Below are positions 1 through 7,733 of a stretch of 64,000 nt of DNA, piece by piece (positions within the stretch are counted from its first letter, which is position 1; each line of letters starts with the position of its first letter). The notes beneath the pieces are model-generated. The model worked only from the letters and a program-made list of their open reading frames with translations, made no database searches and was not told the origin of the DNA. This DNA comes from Tychonema litorale BBK16 (GTDB lineage: Bacteria > Cyanobacteriota > Cyanobacteriia > Cyanobacteriales > Microcoleaceae), in NCBI RefSeq assembly GCF_021648855.1, contig NZ_JAKJHX010000012.1:1-64000 (forward strand), written 5' to 3'. The position numbers and the translations under genes were made by a program.

Positions 1-42
1 GAATTGGGAATTGGGAATTGGGAATTGGGAATTGGGAATTGG
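1..42. repeat. Heptanucleotide tandem repeat (GAATTGG)6
   Basis: Six exact head-to-tail copies of a 7-base unit, followed by an AT-rich TTATTAG-type tandem stretch to about position 75. Units of the same length recur in many other intergenic regions of this window. Confidence 0.9.
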
Positions 43-143
43 TTATTAGTTATTAATTATTAGTTATTAGTTATTTGGCATCAAGGATTGGTTAACACCA
101 ATGCCCTAGGCCCTAGGCCCAATGCCCTATGCCCAATTTCCAA

Positions 144-470
144 TTATGTATCCATCGGTAATCTGCCAGCAGCGCCGCGCTGCATTGTAGTAAGTCGCTG
201 GGAGTTAGGGAAGATTCCTTGACCTTGAAGTTCAGGAATCGGAGGTTTTATTTCCACTTTCACCAATCTGGAAGTACAGATAAAAACGGTTTGATCGTTT
301 AAATGAAAAGTCAACCAAGGTTGGTTTAATAAATTCAGCACTTCCTCTTGAAATTCTCGTGCAGGCATGGGAATAGTAAACGTTTCTGTGTGACCTTCTA
401 CATAGTGAAATGTCACTTGCGTTGTATTCTCTCTATCAGGGATTAACTTGCTAAAAGAACCTGCGCGCAT
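144..470 (-). CDS. Hypothetical protein, 108 aa
   Basis: I do not recognise a family. The ATG at 470 has a GGAG about 8 bases upstream, which supports this start. The protein is soluble-looking, without signal peptide or membrane segment. It has a central beta-rich stretch and a basic, low-complexity C-terminus (residues about 85-108) that may be poorly conserved. It is transcribed in the same direction as the aspartase gene that follows on the map, but lies downstream of it across a palindrome, so it is probably a separate unit. Real coding potential is likely from length and ribosome site, but function is unknown. Confidence 0.55.
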   Translation of the reverse strand: MRAGSFSKLIPDRENTTQVTFHYVEGHTETFTIPMPAREFQEEVLNLLNQPWLTFHLNDQTVFICTSRLVKVEIKPPIPELQGQGIFPNSQRLTTMQRGAAGRLPMDT

Positions 471-537
471 AAATGTTGCTCCTAAACTTCAGACTACCAA
501 AGGATAACGTAAGATGTGATATCTGTATCTGTTAAAC

Positions 538-562
538 CCCCGATTTTTTGAAGAAGTCGGGG
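538..562. repeat. Palindromic repeat CCCCGA...TCGGGG
   Basis: An imperfect hairpin just past the stop codon of the aspartase gene. It is a degenerate copy of the perfect palindrome at 27772-27804 (arms ending CCCCGACTTCT / AGAAGTCGGGG). It could act as a terminator, but lacks a clean T-run. Confidence 0.5.
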
Positions 563-591
563 ATTTGTCCATTCGATGTTTTAAGTTGAGC

Positions 592-2013
592 TTACTCAGC
601 AGAAGATGTCGGCATCAAACTCATTTTCTCTAAGTCTAGGACTTTTGCCAAGTCTTCTACACTCATTAAACCGCGTTCTAGGACAATTTGTCGCAAAGAT
701 TTGCCTGTTTCTAGGGATTCTTTGGCGACGGCGGCGGCGTTGAGATAGCCGATGTGGGTATTGAGGGCGGTAACTAGGGCGAGACTACCTTCAGCATAAG
801 CGAGACATCGATCGCCCTTAGCTTCAATTTTTTCGAGGCATTTGGTGGTAAGGGCGCTAATGGTATTGCCCAAAATTTCGATGCTGTGAATCAGGTTGTA
901 GGCGATCAGGGGCATCATCACGTTCAACTCCAATTGTCCTGCTTGGGCCGCCAGGGCGATCGCACTATCGTAACCCATGACTTGAAAACAAACCATCGAA
1001 GTCATTTCCGCCATCACAGGATTGTATTTCCCAGGCATAATTGACGAACCAGGTTGCACCGGAGGCAGTTGAATTTCTTTCAAACCCGTTTTCGGCCCGG
1101 AGTCCATCAAACGCAAGTCATGGGAGATTTTAACGCAATCCTGAGCGAGATTTCGCAGTGAACCAGACACATTTACAAACGGTGCCATACTCTGCATAGC
1201 TGCCATTAAATTTGGTGCTGGCTTCAGAGGTTTGTCGATCAATTTAGAGAGAATTTGAGCAACTTTTTGACAATATTCAGGATGAGTATTTAAGCCAGTT
1301 CCCACCGCACTACCGCCCAATCCCAAGGATGTCAAATCTCCCGATGCAGTTTCAATTCTGACTGTATGTTCTCTGAGAATTTGGGCCCAAGCGCGGAAGG
1401 TTTCACCGAGTCGCACCGGCACTGCATCTTGCATATGAGTGCGACCGGATTTTACAATATCTTGGAATTCTGTGGCTTTGCTTTCTAGGGCGGCTATGGC
1501 ATCCGACAAAGCCGGAAACAAAGTTTTTTCCAGCGCCAACAATCCGCCGATGCGAATCGCAGTCGGAATCACATCATTTGTCGATTGTCCATAGTTTACA
1601 TGATCGTTCGGACTAACGCGCTTGTAGTTGCCTTTTTCATCTCCCAAAATTTCCAAAGCGCGATTGGAAAGAACTTCATTAACGTTCATGTGGTGAGAAG
1701 TTCCGGCCCCAGCTTGGTAGACATCAACTACAAATTGATCGCGCAATTGACCGGCTAGGATTTCGTCTGCGGCTTCGACAATGGCTTGACTGATGTCTTG
1801 GGGAATGCAGTCGAGTGCACCATTTGCGATCGCGGTAGCTTTCTTAATTAAAACACAAGCATCAACATAAGTTGATAAAGGCTTGATCCCGCTAATCGGG
1901 AAATTTTCTAGGGCGCGCAGAGTTTGGATGCCATAATAGACATTAGATGGGATTTGTTTATCTCCCATTGAGTCACTTTCAGTGCGGTAGTTTGCGGTTT
2001 GCTGTTCAGTCAT
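592..2013 (-). CDS. aspA: Aspartate ammonia-lyase (fumarase/aspartase superfamily)
   Basis: Predicted to interconvert L-aspartate with fumarate and ammonia in the cytoplasm. At 473 aa it has the usual length. The fumarate-lyase signature GSSIMPGKYNP is at residues 322-332, carrying the catalytic loop serine; the upstream block GRTHMQDAVPV and the STND motif of the active site are present. The start AYYG-like segment (VYYGIQTLRALENF) matches aspartases better than fumarases, which favours AspA, although FumC cannot be fully excluded by eye. ATG at 2013 lacks an obvious ribosome site; an internal ATG at residue 16 is the alternative. It is monocistronic and divergent from the lipoprotein gene at 2167. 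Confidence 0.9.
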   Translation of the reverse strand: MTEQQTANYRTESDSMGDKQIPSNVYYGIQTLRALENFPISGIKPLSTYVDACVLIKKATAIANGALDCIPQDISQAIVEAADEILAGQLRDQFVVDVYQAGAGTSHHMNVNEVLSNRALEILGDEKGNYKRVSPNDHVNYGQSTNDVIPTAIRIGGLLALEKTLFPALSDAIAALESKATEFQDIVKSGRTHMQDAVPVRLGETFRAWAQILREHTVRIETASGDLTSLGLGGSAVGTGLNTHPEYCQKVAQILSKLIDKPLKPAPNLMAAMQSMAPFVNVSGSLRNLAQDCVKISHDLRLMDSGPKTGLKEIQLPPVQPGSSIMPGKYNPVMAEMTSMVCFQVMGYDSAIALAAQAGQLELNVMMPLIAYNLIHSIEILGNTISALTTKCLEKIEAKGDRCLAYAEGSLALVTALNTHIGYLNAAAVAKESLETGKSLRQIVLERGLMSVEDLAKVLDLEKMSLMPTSSAE

Positions 2014-2166
2014 ATTAGGGAGTTGGTGATAAGATCAAATTATCGCACGTTTCCAGGTAATTTCATTGATTGCTGATGTTGAGACAGATGAGTTGATTTT
2101 TTTTGACCGATCGGCTTTTCTTTGTGACACAATAGACTCTAGTATCCATCTATGTGAGGATTTTTC

Positions 2167-2595
2167 ATGGCTCGTTTAAATCAAATCCTTGTCTTTAGCG
2201 CCATCAGCCTGATAACCTTGGCTGGTTGCGACAGTGCTCAGGAAGCTTCCACTCCCAAAACTTCATCCTCAGCAGTTCCTGCGGCTACGGCAAAAACTGA
2301 CAAAGCAGCAACTCCTTTATACTATCCAGAGTTAAGTGGTATCGCGTTCAATACTAAAAAAGCGGTTGAAGCTGGCAACTTTGCCAAAGCTAAAACGGAG
2401 TTTGGTAAATTCGAGAATTCCTGGAAGAAGTTTAAAGATCCCATCAAAGCAAAAGCTCCCAAAGGCTATGATGAACTTGAAGAGGGTGCGGGAAAAGTGA
2501 CGAATGAATTAAAAAAATCTCAGCCAAGTAAAGACAAATTAATTGCTGATTTGGAATCATTAGACAAGACTATTAAGACTTTTCCTAAGTCCTAA
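2167..2595 (+). CDS. Small lipoprotein, 142 aa, unknown function
   Basis: A lipoprotein signal peptide ends in the lipobox LAGC, with the lipidated Cys at residue 21, so the mature protein should be membrane-anchored. The rest is a Ser/Ala/Thr-rich linker followed by a Lys-rich, amphipathic, probably all-helical domain of about 95 residues. A GAGGAT ribosome site precedes ATG 2167. The helical domain superficially resembles small periplasmic four-helix proteins, but I cannot assign a family. Confidence 0.75.
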   Translation: MARLNQILVFSAISLITLAGCDSAQEASTPKTSSSAVPAATAKTDKAATPLYYPELSGIAFNTKKAVEAGNFAKAKTEFGKFENSWKKFKDPIKAKAPKGYDELEEGAGKVTNELKKSQPSKDKLIADLESLDKTIKTFPKS

Positions 2596-2609
2596 GATTA
2601 GATACACAG

Positions 2610-2653
2610 TGCTTGTTTCTTGTTCTGAACTTAAATTTGATCGGAAACAAGCA
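2610..2653 (+). terminator. Possible hairpin terminator after the lipoprotein gene
   Basis: TGCTTGTTTC at 2610-2619 is exactly complementary to GAAACAAGCA at 2644-2653, with a 24-base loop, 15 bases past the stop codon at 2595. There is no strong U-tract after it. Confidence 0.35.
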
Positions 2654-2681
2654 TTCCACAAAATATTGTAAAATACAGAAT

Positions 2682-2945
2682 TCAACAAATCTCAAAACTA
2701 TATTCATCCTCAAAAACTTCGGACCAGGCAAGTGAGGTTAATGGACATTTTTTACCCATTTCATCCTCGGCATCTTTCACCGCAACTTGAAAAGATTTCT
2801 CCCAGATAGACTCAATAAAATCACGATTTAAACTCGGCATTTCTTCTTGACTTTCTTCAATCTCTCGCCGGGCCGAACGAATGCTAATAGCCCAGCTAGC
2901 AGTTGGTTTTTGAGGTTGAGATTTCCATTTAATAATATGAAGCAT
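2682..2945 (-). pseudogene. Partial DUF29 copy (C-terminal half), tandem duplicate
   Basis: 87 codons that repeat the C-terminal half of the DUF29 gene immediately upstream: both share the KWKSQPQKPT block, the PSLNRDFI block and the WSEVFEDEY end. It lacks the N-terminal half of the family. Its ATG overlaps the stop of the upstream copy (TAATG), so it could be translated by coupling, but that ATG corresponds to an internal Met of the full copy. Most likely a by-product of an unequal tandem duplication. Confidence 0.75.
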
Positions 2946-3394
2946 TAAACGAAATCAGATAAAGTATATTCATCCTCAAAAACTTCAGACCAAGAAAGCA
3001 AAGTCAAGTTACATTCAATTTTCCTCATTTCGGTGTTAGCTTCTTTCACGGCTGATTGAAAACATTTATCCCAAATAGATAGAATAAAGTCACGATTCAA
3101 ACTAGGAACTTCTTCTTGAATATCTTCTATTTCTCGGCGGGAAGATAGAATGCTAATAGCCCAGCTAGTAGTTGGTTTTTGAGGTTGAGATTTCCATTTA
3201 ATAATATGAAGCATTAAACGAATTAACTGGCTTTTTAATGCTCGTTTTTCGGTTCTTCCCATTGCTTCAATTAAAGATTCTAAACCTGCCGTTGCTTCCA
3301 TAGATTTTCCTTCTTTGAGAAGTGTTTGGACTGTGACAGCCGTTTGATAATGAGAACACACTGCTAACCAGTCCCAATCTTGTTTAGTCAGCAT
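2945..3394 (-). CDS. DUF29 family protein
   Basis: DUF29 is a small helical family greatly expanded in cyanobacteria; its function is not established. Start chosen at ATG 3394 (MLTKQDWDW), which has AAGGAT about 8 bases upstream and matches the usual N-terminus; the frame stays open to 3472, but those extra residues look non-conserved. The product is about 149 aa, normal for the family. The typical elements are visible: an N-terminal LTKQDWDWLA helix, a central basic LMLHIIKWK helix and an acidic end. It is followed at once by a partial second copy. Confidence 0.8.
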   Translation of the reverse strand: MLTKQDWDWLAVCSHYQTAVTVQTLLKEGKSMEATAGLESLIEAMGRTEKRALKSQLIRLMLHIIKWKSQPQKPTTSWAISILSSRREIEDIQEEVPSLNRDFILSIWDKCFQSAVKEANTEMRKIECNLTLLSWSEVFEDEYTLSDFV

Positions 3395-3585
3395 TGCCCT
3401 ATCCTTTAAATTGCCTATATTCCTAAATTTATTATACCGATCGCCCTTCAAATCCCCTTTCCCATCTTCCAACCCCGCACAATACTTAACAAAAACTTGA
3501 GAAAACCGCGACCGTTGCCAAAGCCTTGTTAGAGTTATCGTAGAAGTCCACTAATTCCACAACTCGTCACTACGCTCCCAGCTCA

Positions 3586-4767
3586 ATGACTCAAACCTCT
3601 ACCTCAACCAAAACCGACACATCACTATTATCCTTGACAATTGCCCCCGCTTGTGTATTGCGCGGTCAAAATGCTCTAGCCCGATCGGGAGATGCCCTAA
3701 TCCGTCTCGGAAAACGCCCCCTAATCGTCGGCGGTAGCAACTCCCTAGCCACCGCCCAACCTTTCCTGCAACCAATCCTCCAAGGCGCTGGGGCGGGCAC
3801 GGGGACACGGGCGGGCACGGGGGCACCGCCCCTACAGTTTGCTGAGATAGCCTACGGCAACGATTGCAGCGAAGTTAGTCTCGAACATCTGCGCGAAGCC
3901 GCTAGCAACCATGAAGCCGATTTCATCATCGGAATTGGCGGCGGCAAAGCCCTAGATGCAGCCAAACTCCTCGCCCATCAGTGCCAAATTGCGATCGTCA
4001 CAATTCCCACATCAGCAGCCACCTGCGCCGCTTGGACAGCCCTTTCTAATATCTATTCAGAACAAGGTGCGTTCCAATACGATGTCACATTAGCCCGATG
4101 TCCAGACTTGCTAATCCTCGACTACGGCTTAATTCAAACCGCACCACAGCGGACATTAGTAGCAGGAATTGGAGATGCGATCGCCAAATGGTACGAAGCA
4201 TCAGTCAGCAGCGGACATTCTGAACAAACCATGATCATTTCCGCCGTCCAGCAAGCTAGAATATTGCGAGATATCTTATTTCAAAAATCTGCGATCGCAC
4301 TCAAAGAACCCGGTAGCGAAACCTGGCAAGAAGTCACAGATGCCGTCGTATTGCTAGCAGGAGTAATCGGCGGAATTGGCGGGGCCCAATGTCGTACCGT
4401 CGCCGCCCACGCAGTCCACAATGGTCTAACTCATCTATTAGCAAGTCACGGAACATTGCACGGCGAAAAAGTTGCCTACGGCATTTTAGTCCAACTGCGA
4501 CTAGAAGAAATGCTGCAAAACAATCAACTCGCAGCCAGCGCCAGACAGCAACTATTAAAATTCTACGGTGAGATTGGATTACCCCAAACTTTAGACAGTT
4601 TAGGACTCGGAGACATTACTCTAAAAGAATTGCAGCGCGCAGCCGAAATAGCTTGCAATCCCAATTCTGACATCCACAGACTGCCATTCAAAGTAGTTCC
4701 CGAACAATTAATGGCGGCGATGGTTTCAACGACCGCACCTGTGGGAGAATTGAGAGTCAAGAATTAA
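3586..4767 (+). CDS. Iron-containing alcohol dehydrogenase, glycerol-dehydrogenase-like
   Basis: 393-aa NAD(P)-dependent, metal-dependent dehydrogenase of the GldA-like branch. The nucleotide-binding GIGGGKALDAAK motif is near residues 117-128. Likely metal ligands are the Asp of GIGDAIAKWYE and the two His of VHNGLTH and LHGEKVAYG. The substrate is unknown; cyanobacterial members are usually left unassigned. Residues about 67-84 (Gly/Ala/Thr-rich, ending APPLQ) look like translated intergenic repeat inserted in frame between the first strands of the Rossmann domain. The next gene (aminotransferase) starts 99 bases downstream on the same strand, so they may be cotranscribed. Confidence 0.85.
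   Translation: MTQTSTSTKTDTSLLSLTIAPACVLRGQNALARSGDALIRLGKRPLIVGGSNSLATAQPFLQPILQGAGAGTGTRAGTGAPPLQFAEIAYGNDCSEVSLEHLREAASNHEADFIIGIGGGKALDAAKLLAHQCQIAIVTIPTSAATCAAWTALSNIYSEQGAFQYDVTLARCPDLLILDYGLIQTAPQRTLVAGIGDAIAKWYEASVSSGHSEQTMIISAVQQARILRDILFQKSAIALKEPGSETWQEVTDAVVLLAGVIGGIGGAQCRTVAAHAVHNGLTHLLASHGTLHGEKVAYGILVQLRLEEMLQNNQLAASARQQLLKFYGEIGLPQTLDSLGLGDITLKELQRAAEIACNPNSDIHRLPFKVVPEQLMAAMVSTTAPVGELRVKN
3784..3837. repeat. GC-rich repeat absorbed in frame into the dehydrogenase gene
   Basis: About 54 bases made of two GGGCGGGCACGGGG-like units and a GCACCGCCCCTAC end. This composition belongs to the GGGGCGGG-type intergenic repeats, not to the surrounding coding sequence. The length is a multiple of three, so the reading frame is kept. 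Confidence 0.6.
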
Positions 4768-4866
4768 TACTGTTCGTAGTAATGATTTTATTCCTTGATT
4801 AGTAAATTTTTAAGGAGTAAAGTTTTTACTACTAACAACTAACAACTAACAACTGATAACAAACTA

Positions 4867-6048
4867 ATGACCCTGGATTGGATTACCACTGCTGACAGGT
4901 TGCAAACACTACCACCCTATGTATTTGCCCGTCTCGATGAACTCAAAGCCCGTGCCCGTGAACAAGGATTAGACCTGATAGACTTGGGAATGGGAAACCC
5001 AGACGGTGCCACTCCACAACCAGTAGTAGAAGCCGCCATCGCAGCCATCCAAAATCCAGCAAATCATGGCTATCCACCATTTGAAGGAACAACAAGTTTT
5101 CGTCGCACCATTACTAAATGGTATAGCCGTCGCTACAACGTTGAATTAGATCCAGAAAGCGAAGCATTGCCTTTGTTGGGTTCTAAAGAAGGTTTGGCGC
5201 ATTTTGCGATGACTTACATCAATCCAGGGGATGTAATATTAGTACCAAGTCCAGCTTATCCAGTATTATTTCGCGGCCCAATTATCGCCGGTGCAAAAGT
5301 TCATAACATCATCCTCAAACCAGAAAATGACTGGGTAATTGATTTAGCCGATATTCCCGATCGCGTAGCCGAACAAGCCAAAATACTCTATTTCAATTAT
5401 CCCAGTAATCCGACTGGGGCGACTGCGCCCCGTGAATTTTTTAAAGATATTGTGGCTTTTGCACACAAACATCAAATTTTGTTAGTTCATGACTTGTGTT
5501 ATGCCGAATTAGCCTTTGATGGCTATCAACCAACAAGTTTATTAGAAATTCCCGGTGGTAAAGAAATCGGTGTCGAATTTCATACCATGTCAAAGACTTA
5601 TAATATGGCTGGATGGAGAGTCGGTTTTGTGGTAGGAAATAGCAAGATTATCCAAGGTTTGCGGACATTAAAAACTAACCTAGATTATGGTATATTTTCG
5701 GCATTGCAGACAGCAGCAGAAACAGCATTGCAATTACCTGATAGTTATCTGAAAGAAGTGCAAAATCGCTATAGCACTCGTCGGGACTTTATGGTTGCAG
5801 GATTAGCAGAATTAGGGTGGAATATTCCTAAGCCTTTGGCTGCTATGTATCTCTGGGTTCCCTGTACTCGCGGCATGAGTTCGACTGATTTTGCGTTGAA
5901 TGTTTTGCAGAAAACTGGTGTTGTGGTGACTCCTGGTAATGCTTTCGGGCCTGGTGGTGAAGGATATGTGAGGATTAGTTTGATTGCAGATTGCGATCGC
6001 CTGGGAGAAGCCTTGCGCCGCATGAAGCAAGCTAACATTAGATATTAG
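4867..6048 (+). CDS. Class I/II PLP aminotransferase (aspartate or LL-diaminopimelate type)
   Basis: 393 aa, the normal length for fold-type I aminotransferases. The pyridoxal-phosphate lysine is K243 in SKTYNMAGWRVGF; other family landmarks are NYPSNPTGA (cofactor and substrate binding), HDLCYAEL with the PLP-contacting Asp/Tyr, and the C-terminal RISL arginine that binds the substrate carboxylate. Cyanobacterial relatives are annotated as aspartate aminotransferase or LL-diaminopimelate aminotransferase; the sequence alone does not decide. dapF lies 1.7 kb away, which makes a role in lysine/peptidoglycan precursor synthesis possible but is not proof. Confidence 0.88.
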   Translation: MTLDWITTADRLQTLPPYVFARLDELKARAREQGLDLIDLGMGNPDGATPQPVVEAAIAAIQNPANHGYPPFEGTTSFRRTITKWYSRRYNVELDPESEALPLLGSKEGLAHFAMTYINPGDVILVPSPAYPVLFRGPIIAGAKVHNIILKPENDWVIDLADIPDRVAEQAKILYFNYPSNPTGATAPREFFKDIVAFAHKHQILLVHDLCYAELAFDGYQPTSLLEIPGGKEIGVEFHTMSKTYNMAGWRVGFVVGNSKIIQGLRTLKTNLDYGIFSALQTAAETALQLPDSYLKEVQNRYSTRRDFMVAGLAELGWNIPKPLAAMYLWVPCTRGMSSTDFALNVLQKTGVVVTPGNAFGPGGEGYVRISLIADCDRLGEALRRMKQANIRY

Positions 6049-6084
6049 TTATTGGGAGTTGGGAATTGGGAATTGGGAATAGGG

Positions 6085-6311
6085 AATTGGTGTCAACTTA
6101 ACATCAAACCGATAGTCCGGCAGGGGTTTAAACCCCTGCCTCAAAGCTAAAGTCCTCTCAAAGAGGACTGAAGAACTCCTGCCGTCCTCTTTGAGAGGAC
6201 TTTAGCTATTAGACATAGACAGGGAATTGATTCCCGGTTGGACTGACGGGTGGGCGGACTGACGAGTGGACGGGAGGACTCGTGGACCAAAAGCTTAAGT
6301 TGACACCAATG
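6085..6311. mobile_element. Miniature inverted-repeat element, family GGTGTCAACTTAA, copy C
   Basis: About 227 bases bounded by GGTGTCAACTTAA and its exact inverse TTAAGTTGACACC. It is non-coding. The interior holds a perfect 22-base palindrome (6119-6140) and a perfect 24-base inverted repeat (6145-6168 with 6184-6207, 15-base loop), whose arms are themselves near-palindromic around AGTCCTCT. The first bases inside the left end (CAAACC.. TAGTC) match the copies at 27869 and 32198, but the central cargo differs. Both flanks are heptanucleotide repeats; no clear target duplication is visible. Confidence 0.75.
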
Positions 6312-6361
6312 CCCAATGCCCTATTCCCAATGCCCTATTCCCAATGCCCTATTCCCAATAA

Positions 6362-7507
6362 CTACGCTCTTTTAATTTCCTTAATCAGCCAATCAAAAGT
6401 TTCCATAACTTGGTTTTTAGCAGATTCATCCTGCAAAGTAAACAAAGCCAGACTTGGCGACCTTCTCTCCCCAGGTTCCGTAGGTAGCGACAGCCCGATC
6501 GAACTTAACTTGTTTCTCAATTCCAGCCAATTTTCCTCCGAACTAAACGGAGGCTGCGAACCGTAATTGTGAGCAGAAATCTCTATTCTGCCAGCAATAT
6601 CAACGGTGAATAACTGATAGGGTTTTCTGCCCTTTTGAGGCAATTGAACGGCAAAACCGCCGTAGATATCCCCAGTTCCCCAGTGGATTTGAACTTCGGG
6701 TTCTTGATTATTTGCCCAAAGGTAAATTTCTCTTGCCATTTGCGCCTCTTCTGCGCCCCGTCTAGTATTAATTTCGACAAAAAACGAAGATTCATCCCAA
6801 CGTCTTCTTTCGCGCATGGCACTAGATTTTTTCTGCTGTGCTTCTGCTGTCTGACCGATGACTCTGGGAACCAAAGTTCTGAGGCCATCTTCACTAACAT
6901 ATTGCTTAATTTCCAAGGCGAAAACTTCAACCGGATCCATCTGTTGGTTGAGAAATTCTACTACCCGGCGTAGTTCAGCAGAAATCTCGTCAGCGACAAA
7001 AACTAAACGAATTTTACCAGCTTGCAAATTAGTTTTTACCTTCTGCCAAAACTCATCTTCATTTGCATCTTCACCAAGAAAATCTTCAAAGATTTGTTCT
7101 GGATCACGGCCCCGATCGCGACAATTAGCTTCAAACAACGCAATAATTGAATCAATCGACCAGTAAACCACCACATTAGCAGCATAGTCGATCGACTGAC
7201 CTACAACTTTTTGCCGGATATTAGCATTAGGAGTGCGCCTGACATCCACCAAAGTAGGAATCGCATCTTGGTCGAGAAATAAATGATCCAACGACCACTG
7301 TACAGGTGTTTCTTCATCACTGGGCGTTGCAACTTCCCGCGAAATTAACAGCCACTTCCGCGCTGTAGCCCGATCGATCTGATCTCCGGCGATCAGGTTA
7401 GGATAAGTTACAAGCAAGTCTTGTAACTGATCTTCCGAGTCGTAGGGCTGTTCCATCATTTCCACCAGCCTGTCGTCATCCTGAATCAGATAAATACCTC
7501 CAGCCAT
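6362..7507 (-). CDS. PD-(D/E)XK nuclease-like protein, 381 aa
   Basis: Start chosen at ATG 7507 because AGGTGG sits 6 bases upstream of it; the ATG at 7513 would leave no spacing. Residues about 75-120 (IPTLVDVRRTPN, then VVGQSIDYAAN) match the core of a widespread family with a DUF91/NucS-like nuclease fold, where the usual motif reads VEVKR. Here Glu and Lys are replaced by Asp and Arg (VDVRR). The rest continues the same family (NLQAGKIRLVFVADEI, VVEFLNQQMDPVEV), followed by a C-terminal domain of about 150 residues that I do not recognise. A role in DNA metabolism or defence is possible; nothing adjacent supports it. Confidence 0.6.
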   Translation of the reverse strand: MAGGIYLIQDDDRLVEMMEQPYDSEDQLQDLLVTYPNLIAGDQIDRATARKWLLISREVATPSDEETPVQWSLDHLFLDQDAIPTLVDVRRTPNANIRQKVVGQSIDYAANVVVYWSIDSIIALFEANCRDRGRDPEQIFEDFLGEDANEDEFWQKVKTNLQAGKIRLVFVADEISAELRRVVEFLNQQMDPVEVFALEIKQYVSEDGLRTLVPRVIGQTAEAQQKKSSAMRERRRWDESSFFVEINTRRGAEEAQMAREIYLWANNQEPEVQIHWGTGDIYGGFAVQLPQKGRKPYQLFTVDIAGRIEISAHNYGSQPPFSSEENWLELRNKLSSIGLSLPTEPGERRSPSLALFTLQDESAKNQVMETFDWLIKEIKRA

Positions 7508-7525
7508 GCACATCCACCTAGTTAA

Positions 7526-7730
7526 TTTTAGATTTTAGATTTTAGATTTTAGATTTTAGAACAGTTAAGTATTAACTTTTGCAGTACCCTGAGCGTAGTC
7601 GAAGGGTCAGTTATCTATTGACTGTTCACTGTTCACTGTTCACTGTTCACTGTTGATCAATTCCCCATGCCCAATTCCCCATGCCCAATTCCCAATTCCC
7701 AATTCCCAATTCCCAATTCCCAATTCCCAA
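7526..7730. repeat. Cluster of heptanucleotide tandem repeats
   Basis: Three separate 7-base tandem arrays in one gene gap: TTTTAGA five times (7526-7560), ACTGTTC about five times (7621-7654) and CCCAATT six times (7684-7730). Between the first two lies CCCTGAGCGTAGTCGAAGGG (about 7588-7607), a repeat also seen near 39108. Confidence 0.9.
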
Positions 7731-7733
7731 TGA

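Noticed and set aside
92-122. TTAACACCAATGCC near the left edge as another end of the GGTGTCAACTTAA element
   Set aside because: Only a partial match (TTAACACC instead of TTGACACC) and no partner end within the window.
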